Positions 37,107 through 47,601 are shown, counted from the stretch's first letter. The stretch: 50,404 nt of DNA from Pontimonas sp. (GCA_028096805.1 JAOHDU010000001.1:1-50404), one strand, 5' to 3'. The notes: generated by a model not told the origin, from the letters alone. Made by a program: numbers and translations.

Positions 37107-39334
37107 ACGTCGTAGACGGCATCAATTCGCCGCACCGCATTGAGCACGCGGTCCAGGTGGGTGACGTCGCCCATTTCGAAGACAAATCTCGAGATCGCCA
37201 AGTGGCTGTCCGATGTGTTCACCGTTGCCGACAAGATATTCACGTGGTGCTCGGAGAGCACTCTGGTCACATCAGAAAGCAGACCGGGTCGATCCAGGGC
37301 TTCTATTTGGATGTGAACGAGAAAAACACTCCCCTTGGTGGGCGCCCACTCTACGTCAACAATGCGATCTGGGTTCTCCAAGAGAGGCCCAATGTTGCTG
37401 CAATCCCCCCGGTGGACGCTCACTCCGGTACCCCGTGTCACAAAACCGACAATGGCATCGCCGGGAACCGGTGTGCAACACCGCGCCAGTTTGACGAGGA
37501 TGTCGTCATCGCCACGAACCAAGACTCCCGATTCGCTCGTTCGCGAGGGGGCTTTTGCGATCGACCCTGACGAGTACAGATCCTCGTCAGCGTCATCCGC
37601 GGTATCGAGCGAGCCAACAATCTTCTCGATCACCGACTGGGTCGAAATGTGCCCCTCCCCAACGGCCTGATAGAGCTCGTCCACACCGGGAAGCCGCAAG
37701 ACCGCGGCAGCGTTCGCGACGGACTCGAGATTCATCATGCGCTGCAGAGGCAAGTTTTGCTTCCTCATAGCGCGAGCGATCGAATCCTTGCCCTGCTCAA
37801 TCGCTTCTTCGCGTCGTTCCTTTGTGAACCACTGCTTGATTTTGCTCCGCGCACGTTGGCTCGTCACAAAGTTCATCCAGTCTTGGCTCGGCCCCGCATC
37901 GGGGCTCTTGGAGGTGAAGATCTCGACCGAATCACCGCTGGAAAGCTCCGTGTCCAGGGGCACGAGACGCTGGTTAACCTTCGCTCCCATCGCGCGGTGA
38001 CCCACTTCGGTGTGGACCGCATAGGCGAAATCAATGGGTGTGGCGCCGCGCGGCAAGCCCACGACTTTACCCTGCGGGGTAAACACATAGAGCTCTTTTG
38101 CGCCAATTTCGTAACGGAGGGTCTCGAGAAACTCCGCTGGATCGGTGGTTTCTGCCTGCCAGTCAGAAAGATGAGCCAACCAGGCCATGTCTTGGTCTGC
38201 AGCCGACTTGTCCTGGCTTTTGCCTTGTGACGCCATGCGCTCTTTGTATTTCCAGTGCGCCGCAACCCCAAACTCCGCGCGCTGGTGCATGTCGTGGGTG
38301 CGAATTTGAATCTCAACCGGCCGCCCCTCGGGGCCATAAACCGTCGTGTGAAGTGACTGGTAAAGGTTGAATTTGGGAGTTGCGATGTAGTCCTTGAATC
38401 TCCCTGGCAGCGGGCTCCACCGCGCGTGGACGGCCCCTAAAGCCCCGTAACAGTCACGGATGTTCCCGACCAGAATCCTAATCCCGGTGAGGTCATGAAT
38501 ATCGCTGAAGTCGCGCTGACGGTTCACCATTTTTTGGTAAATCGAATACAGCTGCTTGGGGCGCCCCGAAATGTCGGCTTTGATGCGGGAGTGGCGCAGG
38601 TCATCGCGAATCAACTCAATCGTGTTGTCGACAAACGCTTCCCGCTCGGGCGAACGATTGGTGACCAGCGTTTCGATTTCGCCATAGATTTTCGGCTCCA
38701 GCACCGCGAACGACAAATCCTCGAGCTCCCACTTAAGTGCCTGGATGCCGAGACGATGAGCCAGTGGCGTGTAGATGTCGAGCGTCTCTTGAGCTTTCTT
38801 GCGGGCCGACTCCGGGGAAACAAAACCCCAGGTTCGCGCGTTGTGAAGACGATCAGCCAGTTTGACCACCAGGACACGAATGTCTTTCGACATCGCGACG
38901 ATCATCTTTCGCACCGTTTCTGCCTGGGCGTGGTCTCCGTACTTGACCTTGTCGAGCTTGGTCACTCCATCGACGAGCATGGCAATCTCAGCGCCGAATT
39001 CCTCGCGCAACTGATTAAGTGAGTAGGGAGTGTCCTCGACCGTGTCGTGAAGCAGCGCCGCCGCAATGGTCACCGGACCAATGCCCAACTCGGCCAGAAT
39101 TTGTGCCACCGCGAGCGGGTGAGTGATGTAGGGCTCACCGCTTTGGCGGGTTTGCCCTTGATGCGCCCGCGCAGCAACCGCATGGGCCCGTTCAATCATC
39201 CCGAAATCGGCTTTGGGGTGATGTTTTCGCACCGTGCGCTGCAAAAGTTCAAGCGCATTGTCGGAAGGGGCCCGGGAAAAAATCCGCGGCAGCATGGAGC
39301 GCCGGGACGCCGAGGAGCTCACTGTCTCGGTCAC
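37085..39334 (-). CDS. relA: Bifunctional (p)ppGpp synthetase/hydrolase (RelA/SpoT, Rsh)
   Basis: Stringent-response alarmone enzyme of 749 aa. The hydrolase HD domain (about 50-200) keeps the metal motif in AAALLHDTVEDT. The synthetase domain (about 235-350) has GIRILV, RFKDYIATPKFNLYQSLHT and EIQIRT. The RFKD element marks the bifunctional type, as opposed to EXDD in synthetase-only RelA. TGS (about 405-465, LYVFTPQGKVVGLPRGATPIDFAY), helical/zinc-finger and C-terminal ACT domains follow. The GTG start has GGAGGTGAT upstream, a nine-base match to the anti-Shine-Dalgarno. It follows secF by 57 bases. Confidence 0.97.
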   Translation of the reverse strand: MTETVSSSASRRSMLPRIFSRAPSDNALELLQRTVRKHHPKADFGMIERAHAVAARAHQGQTRQSGEPYITHPLAVAQILAELGIGPVTIAAALLHDTVEDTPYSLNQLREEFGAEIAMLVDGVTKLDKVKYGDHAQAETVRKMIVAMSKDIRVLVVKLADRLHNARTWGFVSPESARKKAQETLDIYTPLAHRLGIQALKWELEDLSFAVLEPKIYGEIETLVTNRSPEREAFVDNTIELIRDDLRHSRIKADISGRPKQLYSIYQKMVNRQRDFSDIHDLTGIRILVGNIRDCYGALGAVHARWSPLPGRFKDYIATPKFNLYQSLHTTVYGPEGRPVEIQIRTHDMHQRAEFGVAAHWKYKERMASQGKSQDKSAADQDMAWLAHLSDWQAETTDPAEFLETLRYEIGAKELYVFTPQGKVVGLPRGATPIDFAYAVHTEVGHRAMGAKVNQRLVPLDTELSSGDSVEIFTSKSPDAGPSQDWMNFVTSQRARSKIKQWFTKERREEAIEQGKDSIARAMRKQNLPLQRMMNLESVANAAAVLRLPGVDELYQAVGEGHISTQSVIEKIVGSLDTADDADEDLYSSGSIAKAPSRTSESGVLVRGDDDILVKLARCCTPVPGDAIVGFVTRGTGVSVHRGDCSNIGPLLENPDRIVDVEWAPTKGSVFLVHIQIEALDRPGLLSDVTRVLSEHHVNILSATVNTSDSHLAISRFVFEMGDVTHLDRVLNAVRRIDAVYDVYRVMSG

Positions 39335-39391
39335 ACCATCACCTCCACCCTGTGATGACCAGTGTACGAGGAGGTGGGGAAAAAGCAGCTG

Positions 39392-40387
39392 TTACCGAAC
39401 AGCACCCGATGTGGGTCGTGGCTCGCGCTTCTTGCGACCCTGTTTTTGATTCTCTGGCTCGTTCTCACGAAGGTGCACGTACATGGGCGCCGCGATAAAC
39501 ACGCTCGAATACGTACCGGCAATCATCCCGATGAAGAGCGCCAGGGCAATATCCCGCAAGGTTCCCGCCCCCAGGAGTAGCGATCCGATAAACAAGATGG
39601 ATCCGACCGGGAGCACAGCCACCACGGAGGTGTTGATTGAGCGAACAAGAGTCTGATTGACGGCAAGATTTACCGACTGGGCAAAAGTTCGCGAACTTTC
39701 TTCCCCATCCTGCAGAGTGTTTTCACGAACCTTGTCAAACACCACAACGGTGTCGTACAGGGAGTACCCCAGAATCGTCAACAGGCCAATCACCGCAGCA
39801 GGGGTTATCTCGTAGCCCAGCACCCCATAGATCCCGCCAGTGATCAGGAGGTCGTGGGCAAGGGCAGTGAGGGCCGCCAGGGACATCTTCCAGGTCCGGA
39901 AATAGAGCGCCATCACGATCGACACCAACACGAGGAACACCGCCAGGCCGATGAGTGCCTGACGGGTGATGTCTTGGCCCCACGTGGCGCCAATGAAGGA
40001 GGCCGTAACCTGCTCCAACGGAACGTCGTAGGCCTGCGCTAATTCAGCGCGAAGTTCGGTCGTCCCGGCATCGGTGAGCTGCTCGGTCTGCACCCGCACA
40101 GAGTCACCACCCACGATCGATACGCGCGGATTCGATTCAATTCCCGCCGCGGCCTCTACCGTGTCGATAGCCGTCTGCTCCACCACTTGGGTGGGGTTGG
40201 AGACCCGGAACTCGGACCCACCGCTGAACTCGATACCGAAGGTGAATCCACCGCGCAGAATCGTCACAATGATCGCTAGAGCCACGATAGACGCACCGAT
40301 GACGTACCAGCGCACGCGGTTGCCAACGAAGTCAAAGGATCGCTCCCCCGTGTACAGGGCGTTACCGAACTGTGTGAAACGGGACAT
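39392..40387 (-). CDS. secF: Protein translocase subunit SecF
   Basis: Inner-membrane partner of SecD in proton-driven late steps of Sec export. The 331-aa protein has six predicted transmembrane segments, the first at about 28-47, the periplasmic P1 domain after FTFGIEFSGGSEFRV, and the conserved TM4-5 motif LGYSLYDTVVVFDKVREN. A basic C-terminal tail (KQGRKKREPRP) is probably cytosolic. Its start codon directly abuts the secD stop with no gap. Confidence 0.97.
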   Translation of the reverse strand: MSRFTQFGNALYTGERSFDFVGNRVRWYVIGASIVALAIIVTILRGGFTFGIEFSGGSEFRVSNPTQVVEQTAIDTVEAAAGIESNPRVSIVGGDSVRVQTEQLTDAGTTELRAELAQAYDVPLEQVTASFIGATWGQDITRQALIGLAVFLVLVSIVMALYFRTWKMSLAALTALAHDLLITGGIYGVLGYEITPAAVIGLLTILGYSLYDTVVVFDKVRENTLQDGEESSRTFAQSVNLAVNQTLVRSINTSVVAVLPVGSILFIGSLLLGAGTLRDIALALFIGMIAGTYSSVFIAAPMYVHLRENEPENQKQGRKKREPRPTSGAVR

Positions 40388-42070
40388 CTATTTCTTTCCC
40401 TCCGCCATGGCGTCTTGTTCCGCTTTGCGCTCAGCAATGGTCTGACGACGTTTGGCTTCTCGCGCGCTCTTCTTCGCAGCTGTCGGTCCCGCTGCAACGG
40501 GCTCTCTGAACTGCGCGCGACCACGGTACACAGCCCCCAGAGCCCTCGGATCGAGCCCGCTGAGTTTGTTACCGGAAGAAAAGAACTGGGTTCTCCCCAA
40601 GAGCTGCATCAGAGGTTGAGTGAACAAGGCCACGATGATTAAGTCGACGATCGTCGTAATTCCCAGCGTGAAGGCAAATCCTCGAACGTTACCGACCGCA
40701 AGGATGAACAAGACCGCTGCCGCAAGAAAACCGACAGTGTCTGAGGCCAAAATGGTCCGGAACGCTCTTCGCCATGCCCCCGCAATCGAGGACTCCAGCG
40801 TCTTTCCATCACGAAGCTCATCACGGATTCGCTCGAAGAACACGATGAACGAGTCCGCCGTAATACCAATGGCCACGATCAAGCCAGCCACTCCAGCCAA
40901 GGACAAGCGGTATCCCTGCTCGTTCGAGAGGTAGGTGATCACGAAATAGCTCAGCGTGAAGGCGACAATCAGAGAGAACACCGAGACCATACCCAGCATC
41001 CGATACTGAAGGAGGGAGTAGATCACGACCAAAATCAGACCGATCGCACCGGCGAGTAGCCCGCTCTGCAGCTGTGTGAGGCCAAGGGTGGCCGTAATGG
41101 TTTCCGAGCTTTGAACCGCAAACCCAATCGGCAAAGCTCCGAACTTCAGTTGATCCGCCAGGACCGCAGCCGTGTCCTGGGTGAAGTTTCCGCTGATCTG
41201 CGGGTTTCCATCGGTGATGGCACCCAGGGTTCGCGGAGCACTGATTACTTTCCCATCCAGCACGATCGCAAATTGGTTTTGCACCCCGGGTAGCACGACG
41301 AGTCGCTCTGTTACGGTCCGGAACGCCTCAGTGCCCTCAGCATCGAACTCCAGGAACACACCCCACTCGTTGGTCAGCGTCCCCTGGGGTCCTGGGACCA
41401 AGCCAGAGAGAGCATCGTCGATAGTCCCGCCATCGACTTCCACCGGGCCAAGAATGAACTTCGCCAAACCATCATCTGAACATGTGACGAGGGGCTGGTC
41501 GGGATCGGCGACATTAGCCCCGAGCTCGTCAAGCTCTTCACAGCTGAGGTTAGAAAACAGCTGGGCCACATCGGGAGTAATCCATGCCAAGTCGCTCGGG
41601 TTTGACGGCTCTAAGCCTGATTCCGTCGCGACATCGGAAAGGAAGTCTTCGACCTCGTTGAGCCCTTCGGAGCCTGGAACTCCGGTGCGCAAAACCGCTC
41701 TAAACTCGAGCTTCGCCGACGAGCGAATCCGCTCGAGAGTTGCTTCGTCCGGCACACCTGGGATCGAGACAACGATGTTTGACCCACCCTGAGTGGTCAC
41801 CTCTGCTTCCGCAACACCACCAGCATCGACACGCTGCCGAATGATCGCGACTGCTTGGTCTAGCTGCTCCTCAGTGACACTTTGGTTCTCCGAAATTTGT
41901 GGAGCAAGGATAATTTGGGTCCCACCCTGAAGATCCAGCGCAAGCTTCGGAACCCAAGAGCCGGTCCCCTGCAACACGGCCAGCGCGTTGCCGCCAATCA
42001 GGAGGAAGAAAATAACCCCAAGCCAAATAAACCGGTTCGTCGCCTGACGAACCGCAGAAGTTTTTGCCAC
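40388..42070 (-). CDS. secD: Protein translocase subunit SecD
   Basis: Membrane export factor of 560 aa. It has an N-terminal transmembrane helix (about 14-34), the DLQGGTQIIL motif, a large external P1 domain (about 45-310), five further transmembrane segments and the conserved proton-path segment GITADSFIVFFERIRDEL. The C-terminus (EAKRRQTIAERKAEQDAMAEGKK region) is a charged cytosolic tail typical of actinobacteria. Starts GTG at 42070, 22 bases after yajC. Confidence 0.97.
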   Translation of the reverse strand: MAKTSAVRQATNRFIWLGVIFFLLIGGNALAVLQGTGSWVPKLALDLQGGTQIILAPQISENQSVTEEQLDQAVAIIRQRVDAGGVAEAEVTTQGGSNIVVSIPGVPDEATLERIRSSAKLEFRAVLRTGVPGSEGLNEVEDFLSDVATESGLEPSNPSDLAWITPDVAQLFSNLSCEELDELGANVADPDQPLVTCSDDGLAKFILGPVEVDGGTIDDALSGLVPGPQGTLTNEWGVFLEFDAEGTEAFRTVTERLVVLPGVQNQFAIVLDGKVISAPRTLGAITDGNPQISGNFTQDTAAVLADQLKFGALPIGFAVQSSETITATLGLTQLQSGLLAGAIGLILVVIYSLLQYRMLGMVSVFSLIVAFTLSYFVITYLSNEQGYRLSLAGVAGLIVAIGITADSFIVFFERIRDELRDGKTLESSIAGAWRRAFRTILASDTVGFLAAAVLFILAVGNVRGFAFTLGITTIVDLIIVALFTQPLMQLLGRTQFFSSGNKLSGLDPRALGAVYRGRAQFREPVAAGPTAAKKSAREAKRRQTIAERKAEQDAMAEGKK

Positions 42071-42092
42071 GTGAGTGCTTTCTGGACGAGGG

Positions 42093-42416
42093 TTAGGACT
42101 TGTCGGCGGCGGGAGCGTCTTCTGACGCGCCTTCGCCGGCCTCGACGCTCTCCACTTCGGGCTCCACGACTTTGGTCAAGACCTGGCGGTGCACTTTGAG
42201 TTGAACTCCATTGCCCACATCCAAAGTCGCAACGTTGGTGTCGTCATCCATGTCCAAGACTGTGGCGAACAACCCGAAAGAGGTCATCACGTCGGCGCCA
42301 GGCTTGAGCTTTTCCGCGAGCTCCAGCTGGGTTTGCTTTTGCTTGCGCGAGTTGCGAATCATAAAGAAAATGAGCAGTCCGAGGACTGCCACCATAAAGA
42401 GTGATACGGGATCCAT
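42093..42416 (-). CDS. yajC: Preprotein translocase subunit YajC
   Basis: Small Sec accessory protein (107 aa) with one N-terminal transmembrane helix (DPVSLFMVAVLGLLIFFMIRN), the charged KQKQTQLELAEKLKPG stretch and the conserved GADVMTSFGLFATV motif. An acidic low-complexity C-terminus (from about residue 86) is common in actinobacterial YajC. AAAGGAAGG lies upstream of the ATG. First gene of yajC-secD-secF, 52 bases after ruvB. Confidence 0.95.
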   Translation of the reverse strand: MDPVSLFMVAVLGLLIFFMIRNSRKQKQTQLELAEKLKPGADVMTSFGLFATVLDMDDDTNVATLDVGNGVQLKVHRQVLTKVVEPEVESVEAGEGASEDAPAADKS

Positions 42417-42468
42417 GGCTAAGAAACAGCCTTCCTTTGGGGGTTGGAGCGAAGACGCCTGCCTTCAA

Positions 42469-43479
42469 CTATAGGTCATCACGGCCAGGAGCCTCGTGGC
42501 CCAGATGCGCATACGCGGTGGGGGTCGCTACTCGCCCTCGGGGGGTTCTCTGGAGGAACCCCTGACGCACCAGGAAAGGCTCCACTACTGACTCGATTGT
42601 TTCGGGCTCTTCGCCCACGGCAACGGAAAGGGTGCCCAACCCCACGGGCCCCCCGCTGAATCGAACGATTAGCGCTTCGACGACGGCCCGGTCGAGGCGG
42701 TCAAGGCCCAAATCGTCGACGTCGTAAAGCTCAAGAGCATCGTGGACAGAAGACACGTCCGGCTCGCGCCGATGCACGAGCACGAAGTCTCGAACCCGCC
42801 TCAGCAGGCGGTTAGCAATGCGAGGCGTGCCTCGTGAACGCGTGGCGATCTCGGCGAGCGCCTGTCGAGGCCACTCGATACCGAGCAGCTGGGCTGATCG
42901 TGCGACCACCTCGGTGAGTTCCTCACCCGAATAGAACTCCAGGTGCGCGGTGAACCCGAAACGATCCCGCAGGGGGCCAGGCAGCAAACCCGACCTCGTC
43001 GTAGCGCCGACAAGAGTGAAGGGGGCAATGTCCAAGGGCAGTGTGGTCGCTCCGGCCCCTTTGCCCACCATGATGTCGATCCGGAAATCCTCCATAGCGA
43101 GGTACAGCATTTCTTCCGCGGGTCGGGCCATCCGGTGGATTTCGTCGATAAACAAAATCTCCCCGGGAATCAACGAGGACAGTACCGCCGCCAGGTCACC
43201 GGCATGGTTGATAGCTGGCCCACTGGTAATGCGCAACGCTTGTCCGGTTTCCTCCGCCACAATCATCGCGAGCGTTGTTTTGCCAAGCCCCGGGGGTCCC
43301 GAGAGAAGGATGTGGTCGGGCGTGCGTTCCTGTTGCCGCGCTGCCTCGAGGAGCAAGACGAGCTGGCGCCGGACCTTTTCTTGACCGACAAACTCCGTAA
43401 GTCTTTTCGGTCGCAGTGCGCCTTCAAAAGCGACCTCGCCCTGGGATTCCGGTTCGCCGTGCGTCGCCACCTCGGTCAC
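42469..43479 (-). CDS. ruvB: Holliday junction branch migration ATPase RuvB
   Basis: Hexameric AAA+ motor that drives branch migration with RuvA. The 336-aa protein has [16 protein letters not shown], Walker [13 protein letters not shown], Walker [11 protein letters not shown], sensor 1 [18 protein letters not shown] with the arginine finger, sensor 2 [18 protein letters not shown], and the C-terminal winged helix ([13 protein letters not shown]). Starts four bases inside the ruvA stop region. Confidence 0.98.
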   Translation of the reverse strand: MTEVATHGEPESQGEVAFEGALRPKRLTEFVGQEKVRRQLVLLLEAARQQERTPDHILLSGPPGLGKTTLAMIVAEETGQALRITSGPAINHAGDLAAVLSSLIPGEILFIDEIHRMARPAEEMLYLAMEDFRIDIMVGKGAGATTLPLDIAPFTLVGATTRSGLLPGPLRDRFGFTAHLEFYSGEELTEVVARSAQLLGIEWPRQALAEIATRSRGTPRIANRLLRRVRDFVLVHRREPDVSSVHDALELYDVDDLGLDRLDRAVVEALIVRFSGGPVGLGTLSVAVGEEPETIESVVEPFLVRQGFLQRTPRGRVATPTAYAHLGHEAPGRDDL

Positions 43480-44099
43480 GCGCGCCCCTCCCGATTACCT
43501 TGGGGGCCCAGGATAGTGAGTGCAGCACGCAGCAGTTGCGCCGCATCCACAGAATCAGCTCCTGCTTCCTCAAGCGCTTGGTGGACGCCGTCTTTCGCGG
43601 CCTTTTCTTGCCAGCCGAGCCCAGTAAGAGCCTCCACCACACTGTGCTGTATCGCCTCTTCAGCTGAAGTGCGCGGGGCCTCTGGGCCCCGCCGAACGCG
43701 TCCTTCGAACGCGCCCTGAAGTGACAAAACGATTAACTTGGCGGTCTTAGGTCCGATCCCGCTCACCATCCGAAAAGCACCATCGTTCTCGGACACCACA
43801 GCATCGCTGATGTCGTCAATACTCAGGTGCCCCAGAATCGCCAGCGCTGACTTCGGCCCCACACCAGACACGCTTCGGAGCAGATCGAAGATCTGCAACT
43901 CCTCTGGGGAGTCGAAACCAAAGAGAGCCACGTGGTCATCGCGCACCACCATTGCCGTGTGGACCATGAGAGCCTCGCCGGCCTGGACACTGGCCGCGAG
44001 CCTGTCAGGAACAGCGACGAGATAGCCGATGTTCCCTACTTCGAGGACGATATCCCCGCCTGTCAGCGAGAGGACCTGTCCTCTCAACGACGCAATCAT
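43476..44099 (-). CDS. ruvA: Holliday junction DNA-binding protein RuvA
   Basis: Tetrameric junction-binding partner of RuvB. 207 aa: N-terminal OB domain ([28 protein letters not shown]), helix-hairpin-helix motifs ([17 protein letters not shown] and [14 protein letters not shown]) and a C-terminal three-helix domain (about 150-207) that contacts RuvB. It overlaps ruvC and ruvB by four bases each, an ordered ruvC-A-B operon. Confidence 0.97.
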   Translation of the reverse strand: MIASLRGQVLSLTGGDIVLEVGNIGYLVAVPDRLAASVQAGEALMVHTAMVVRDDHVALFGFDSPEELQIFDLLRSVSGVGPKSALAILGHLSIDDISDAVVSENDGAFRMVSGIGPKTAKLIVLSLQGAFEGRVRRGPEAPRTSAEEAIQHSVVEALTGLGWQEKAAKDGVHQALEEAGADSVDAAQLLRAALTILGPQGNREGRA

Positions 44100-44665
44100 T
44101 TCTTCAGCTTAGGTTGCCCCGCCCGGCCTTCCGCTTCTCGCCACGCCTTCTGCGCAGGAGTCTCCCCCGCCGTCGTGGCAGCGGGGCTCGCGCCACCACG
44201 CCACGCCTCCGAGATAGCGAGGGCGAGAGCGTCGGCGGCGTCGGCCGGCTGTGGAATGTCATCGAGCCCCAGGATCTTTTGGACCATCGTGCCGACCTGT
44301 TTCTTGTCTGCCCTTCCGTAGCCTGTCACTGCGGCCTTCACCTCGCTGGGCGTGCGCATCGAGACCGGGAGTGAACGCCGATGCGCCAGGGCGAGCACGA
44401 CACCGCTGATTTGCGCAGTCCCCATCACCGTGCGCAGATTCTGCTGGGCGAACACCCGCTCCAGTGCGACCATGTCTGGCTGGTGAAGCTCGAGGATGTT
44501 CTCCAGCGCCTCAGAGAGCGCCCCCAATCGCGCCTCGGGGCGATCTGCCGGTGAAGTGCGCAGCACCTCCACGTGCACGAGCGACACCCTGCGCCCGGAA
44601 TGGTGTGAGATTATTCCCACGCCCAACCTGGTGAGACCCGGATCAATTCCGAGGATGGTGGCCAC
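44096..44665 (-). CDS. ruvC: Crossover junction endodeoxyribonuclease RuvC
   Basis: Resolves Holliday junctions by symmetric nicking. The 189-aa RNase H-fold enzyme keeps the four catalytic acids: Asp in ILGIDPGLTRLG, Glu in MVALERVFAQQN, and two Asp residues in PADAADALALA. The last 35 residues are Ala/Pro/Lys-rich and probably disordered. Starts GTG at 44665, seven bases after yebC. Confidence 0.97.
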   Translation of the reverse strand: MATILGIDPGLTRLGVGIISHHSGRRVSLVHVEVLRTSPADRPEARLGALSEALENILELHQPDMVALERVFAQQNLRTVMGTAQISGVVLALAHRRSLPVSMRTPSEVKAAVTGYGRADKKQVGTMVQKILGLDDIPQPADAADALALAISEAWRGGASPAATTAGETPAQKAWREAEGRAGQPKLKK

Positions 44666-44672
44666 GTGTGCC

Positions 44673-45434
44673 CTAGTCCGATTCCTCGAGGGCTTTGGCG
44701 ACGTCCTCGGTGACCTTCATATTCGTAAAGACGGTCTGGACGTCGTCGCAATCCTCCAAAGCGTCCACCAGAGCGAGAGCTTTGCGAACTCCCTCTAAAT
44801 CTGGTTCCACGTTCACTGTGGCCAAGAACTCAGCCTCAGCAGCGTCGTAGTCGATTCCCGCATCTTGGATTGCCTTGCGCGCCTCCACCAGCAAAGAGGG
44901 ATCCGTGATGACCTCGAACCCTCCCCCGCGGTCAATCACCTCTTCGGCGCCTGCCTCCAGCACAGCCAGAAGGATGTCGTCTTCGGAAACCCCGTCCGTT
45001 TTTGAGACCGAAACGACTCCCTTGCGGGAAAAGTTATAGGCAACGCTGCCGGGGTCAGCCATCTGGCCGCCGTTGCGCGACATGATGGTGCGCACCTCCG
45101 CCGCTGCCCTGTTCTTGTTATCCGTCAAACATTCGATCAGGAGGGCCACTCCGGCCGGACCATAGCCTTCGTACATAATCGTTTGGTAGTCGACAGAATC
45201 GCCCGAAAGCCCCCCGCCGCGCTTGACGGCACGGTCAATATTGTCATTGGGCACCGAGGTCTTTTTGGCTTTTTGGATGGCGTCGGCCAGGGTGGGGTTT
45301 CCCGCGGGGTCAGGCCCACCGACTTTCGCGGCAACTTCAATGTTTTTAATCAGCTTGGCGAAGGACTTCGCCCTGCGTGCATCGATGACTGCCTTTTTGT
45401 GCTTGGTGGTTGCCCACTTGGAGTGACCGGACAT
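44673..45434 (-). CDS. YebC/PmpR family protein
   Basis: 253-aa member of a family long annotated as transcriptional regulators (PmpR) and more recently connected with translation of difficult, proline-rich sequences. The N-terminus [23 protein letters not shown] is diagnostic, and [25 protein letters not shown] is the conserved core. Domain order of three alpha/beta modules is complete. Position before ruvC is conserved in many bacteria. The product could be a DNA-binding regulator or a translation factor; sequence alone cannot decide. Confidence 0.95.
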   Translation of the reverse strand: MSGHSKWATTKHKKAVIDARRAKSFAKLIKNIEVAAKVGGPDPAGNPTLADAIQKAKKTSVPNDNIDRAVKRGGGLSGDSVDYQTIMYEGYGPAGVALLIECLTDNKNRAAAEVRTIMSRNGGQMADPGSVAYNFSRKGVVSVSKTDGVSEDDILLAVLEAGAEEVIDRGGGFEVITDPSLLVEARKAIQDAGIDYDAAEAEFLATVNVEPDLEGVRKALALVDALEDCDDVQTVFTNMKVTEDVAKALEESD

Positions 45435-45450
45435 TACGCTCCCTTTATTT

Positions 45451-45474
45451 CCCCGCCCATCTTAGAGCGCGGGG
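45451..45474 (-). other. Stem-loop between pdxT and yebC
   Basis: CCCCGC and GCGGGG form a six-pair GC stem with a 12-base loop in the 46-base gap. No T-run follows on the minus strand, so I would not call it a terminator with confidence. It might modulate read-through from pdxT into yebC. Confidence 0.3.
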
Positions 45475-45480
45475 GGCAGT

Positions 45481-46086
45481 TCATTGATGGCCGTGCGCAA
45501 CCTTGTCAAGAAACAGTCGGTGTAGCCGATCATCTCCGCTGACTTCGGGGTGAAACGAAACACCGATCATGGTGGGCGTGGCCACGCCCACGATGTCGCC
45601 CGAGTCGAGTCGCGCAATAACATCCACACCGTCGCCAACGCGGGTCACAATGGGGGCTCGAATGAACGCCACCTGTAGGGGTGGGCCCACAATCCCCGCC
45701 ACCGCGACACTCTCTTCGCGCGATTCCACCTGGGACCCAAAGGCGTTTCGCTGGACACGCACGTCAAGGCCTCCGAGCGTTTCCTGCCCGGTGATCGCAC
45801 CGTCAATCTCTTCCGCCAAGAGAATGAGGCCTGCACACGTGCCGAGCACCGGCAAACCCTCTGCCAATCTGTCCTTAAGCGGCTGTTTCATATGGAAGAG
45901 CCGGAGCAACTTGTCCATGACGCTGGACTCGCCACCGGGCAGAATCAGGCCATCGATCCCCACCAGTTGCTCGGCCCGTCGGACCTGAACCGTGTTCGCG
46001 CCAAGACCGCGAAGCATTGCTTCATGCTCCGCAACATCGCCCTGAAGGGCGAGTATGCCGATTGTTGGTGCGGGACTACCAGCCAC
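45481..46086 (-). CDS. pdxT: Pyridoxal 5'-phosphate synthase glutaminase subunit
   Basis: Hydrolyses glutamine and passes ammonia to PdxS for vitamin B6 synthesis by the DXP-independent route. The track's 222 aa includes pdxS sequence. GTG at 46086 ([21 protein letters not shown], 201 aa) gives an 11-base overlap. [27 protein letters not shown], the nucleophile Cys in [15 protein letters not shown] and the His-Glu pair in [15 protein letters not shown] are present. Confidence 0.96.
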   Translation of the reverse strand: MAGSPAPTIGILALQGDVAEHEAMLRGLGANTVQVRRAEQLVGIDGLILPGGESSVMDKLLRLFHMKQPLKDRLAEGLPVLGTCAGLILLAEEIDGAITGQETLGGLDVRVQRNAFGSQVESREESVAVAGIVGPPLQVAFIRAPIVTRVGDGVDVIARLDSGDIVGVATPTMIGVSFHPEVSGDDRLHRLFLDKVAHGHQ

Positions 46087-46978
46087 GCTCGGCAAGGCGG
46101 TGCGGCGCAGGGAGATCAGAGACGTTGATTCCCACCATTGCTTCGCCAAGGCCTCGCGAGGCTTCAGCGATCACGGCGGGGTCCATGTACTGAGCGGTTG
46201 CCTTCACAATGGCGGCGGCACGTTCGGCGGGGTTTCCCGACTTGAAAATGCCAGATCCGACGAATACGCCATCAGCTCCCATTTGCATCATCATTGCCGC
46301 ATCGGCCGGCGTCGCAATCCCGCCAGCTGTAAACATGACGACAGGGAGCTTGCCGGTCTGCGCGACCTCGACGATGAGGTCATAGGGCGCTTGGTGCTCT
46401 TTCGCCGCCACGTAAAGCTCATCCGGGTTCATCGCCTGAAGTTTGCGGATCTCGCCAAAAATGGTGCGCAAGTGCTTGGTGGCTTCTGACACATCGCCGG
46501 TGCCCGCCTCGCCTTTCGAGCGAACCATCGCCGCACCTTCGGTGACACGACGCAGGGCCTCACCGAGGTTGGTCGCGCCACATACGAAGGGCACCGTGAA
46601 GCCCCATTTGTCGATGTGGTTGACGTAGTCTGCTGGACTTAGCACTTCAGACTCGTCGATGTAATCGACTTTGAGCGACTCCAGCACCTGGGCTTCCACA
46701 AAGTGGCCGATCCGGGCTTTCGCCATGACCGGAATGGACACGGTGTCGATAATCCCTTGGATGAGGTCGGGGTCACTCATTCGAGCAACGCCCCCCTCGG
46801 CACGAATGTCCGCGGGCACGCGCTCTAGCGCCATCACAGCGACCGCTCCCGAGTCCTCAGCGATGCGGGCCTGCTCCGGGGTGACGACGTCCATAATCAC
46901 GCCGCCCTTGAGCATTTCGGCGAGCCCCCGCTTCACGCGAGCAGTTCCCGATTGTGGCGCAGAATTCGTGTCGCTCAT
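46076..46978 (-). CDS. pdxS: Pyridoxal 5'-phosphate synthase, synthase subunit
   Basis: Builds PLP from ribose 5-phosphate, glyceraldehyde 3-phosphate and ammonia in a 12+12 complex with PdxT. The 300-aa barrel has the catalytic Lys residues in [19 protein letters not shown] and [44 protein letters not shown], and [14 protein letters not shown]. Follows the HIT gene by 59 bases. In most relatives a block of phosphatidylinositol genes lies here. Confidence 0.98.
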   Translation of the reverse strand: MSDTNSAPQSGTARVKRGLAEMLKGGVIMDVVTPEQARIAEDSGAVAVMALERVPADIRAEGGVARMSDPDLIQGIIDTVSIPVMAKARIGHFVEAQVLESLKVDYIDESEVLSPADYVNHIDKWGFTVPFVCGATNLGEALRRVTEGAAMVRSKGEAGTGDVSEATKHLRTIFGEIRKLQAMNPDELYVAAKEHQAPYDLIVEVAQTGKLPVVMFTAGGIATPADAAMMMQMGADGVFVGSGIFKSGNPAERAAAIVKATAQYMDPAVIAEASRGLGEAMVGINVSDLPAPHRLAERGW

Positions 46979-47037
46979 GGGCGGTGTTGTCCTTTCACAA
47001 TGAACAAGAAGGCGTGTCGAAAGCTAGAGCCGAAAGT

Positions 47038-47601
47038 CTAACCGGTCGAACCTGAAGGCCACTCAGCCCGGAGCTGGTCGCGCATCTGTCCCAGGATCGT
47101 CGGAATCGCTTTTGTGCGGGCAATGATGGGGAAAAAGTTTGAGTCTTGACCCCAGCGCGGAACGATGTGTTGGTGCAGGTGTGCCTCAATTCCCGCGCCA
47201 GCAATGCGGCCTTGGTTGACACCCAAGTTGAAACCGTGGGCGCCAGCGACGGAGCGCAGCGTCCGAATAGCGGTCTGCACCATGGCGGCCATCTCCGCTG
47301 TTTCCTCCGTGCTGAGGTCGTCATAATTCGCAACATGGCGATACGGGCAGACCAGCAAGTGCCCTGCGTTGTAGGGATAGAGGTTGAGAACGGCGTACAC
47401 CAGATCGCCCGTGGCCACCACGAGTGACTCGTCCTCGGGCTTGTTGGTCGCAACACAAAAAACGCACTCGTCATCAGCCGCCGAGTCCTCACCCGTGATG
47501 TACGCCATGCGATGGGGTGTCCAGAGCCGCTGGAACGAGTCAGGAACCCCGGGCAGCCCGGAGGGGTCGACAGGGACCGATCCTGGGCTCTCCTCAGGCA
47601 T
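47038..47601 (-). CDS. HIT family protein (Rv2613c-like Ap4A phosphorylase candidate)
   Basis: 187-aa histidine-triad nucleotide hydrolase or transferase. I start at ATG 47601 ([14 protein letters not shown]), overlapping thrS by eight bases. The N-terminal region has the CVFC pair (possible zinc), followed by [24 protein letters not shown] and the triad [10 protein letters not shown]. The position directly after thrS equals that of the M. tuberculosis Ap4A phosphorylase, so degradation of dinucleoside tetraphosphates made by aminoacyl-tRNA synthetases is likely, but substrate specificity is inference. Confidence 0.9.
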   Translation of the reverse strand: MPEESPGSVPVDPSGLPGVPDSFQRLWTPHRMAYITGEDSAADDECVFCVATNKPEDESLVVATGDLVYAVLNLYPYNAGHLLVCPYRHVANYDDLSTEETAEMAAMVQTAIRTLRSVAGAHGFNLGVNQGRIAGAGIEAHLHQHIVPRWGQDSNFFPIIARTKAIPTILGQMRDQLRAEWPSGSTG

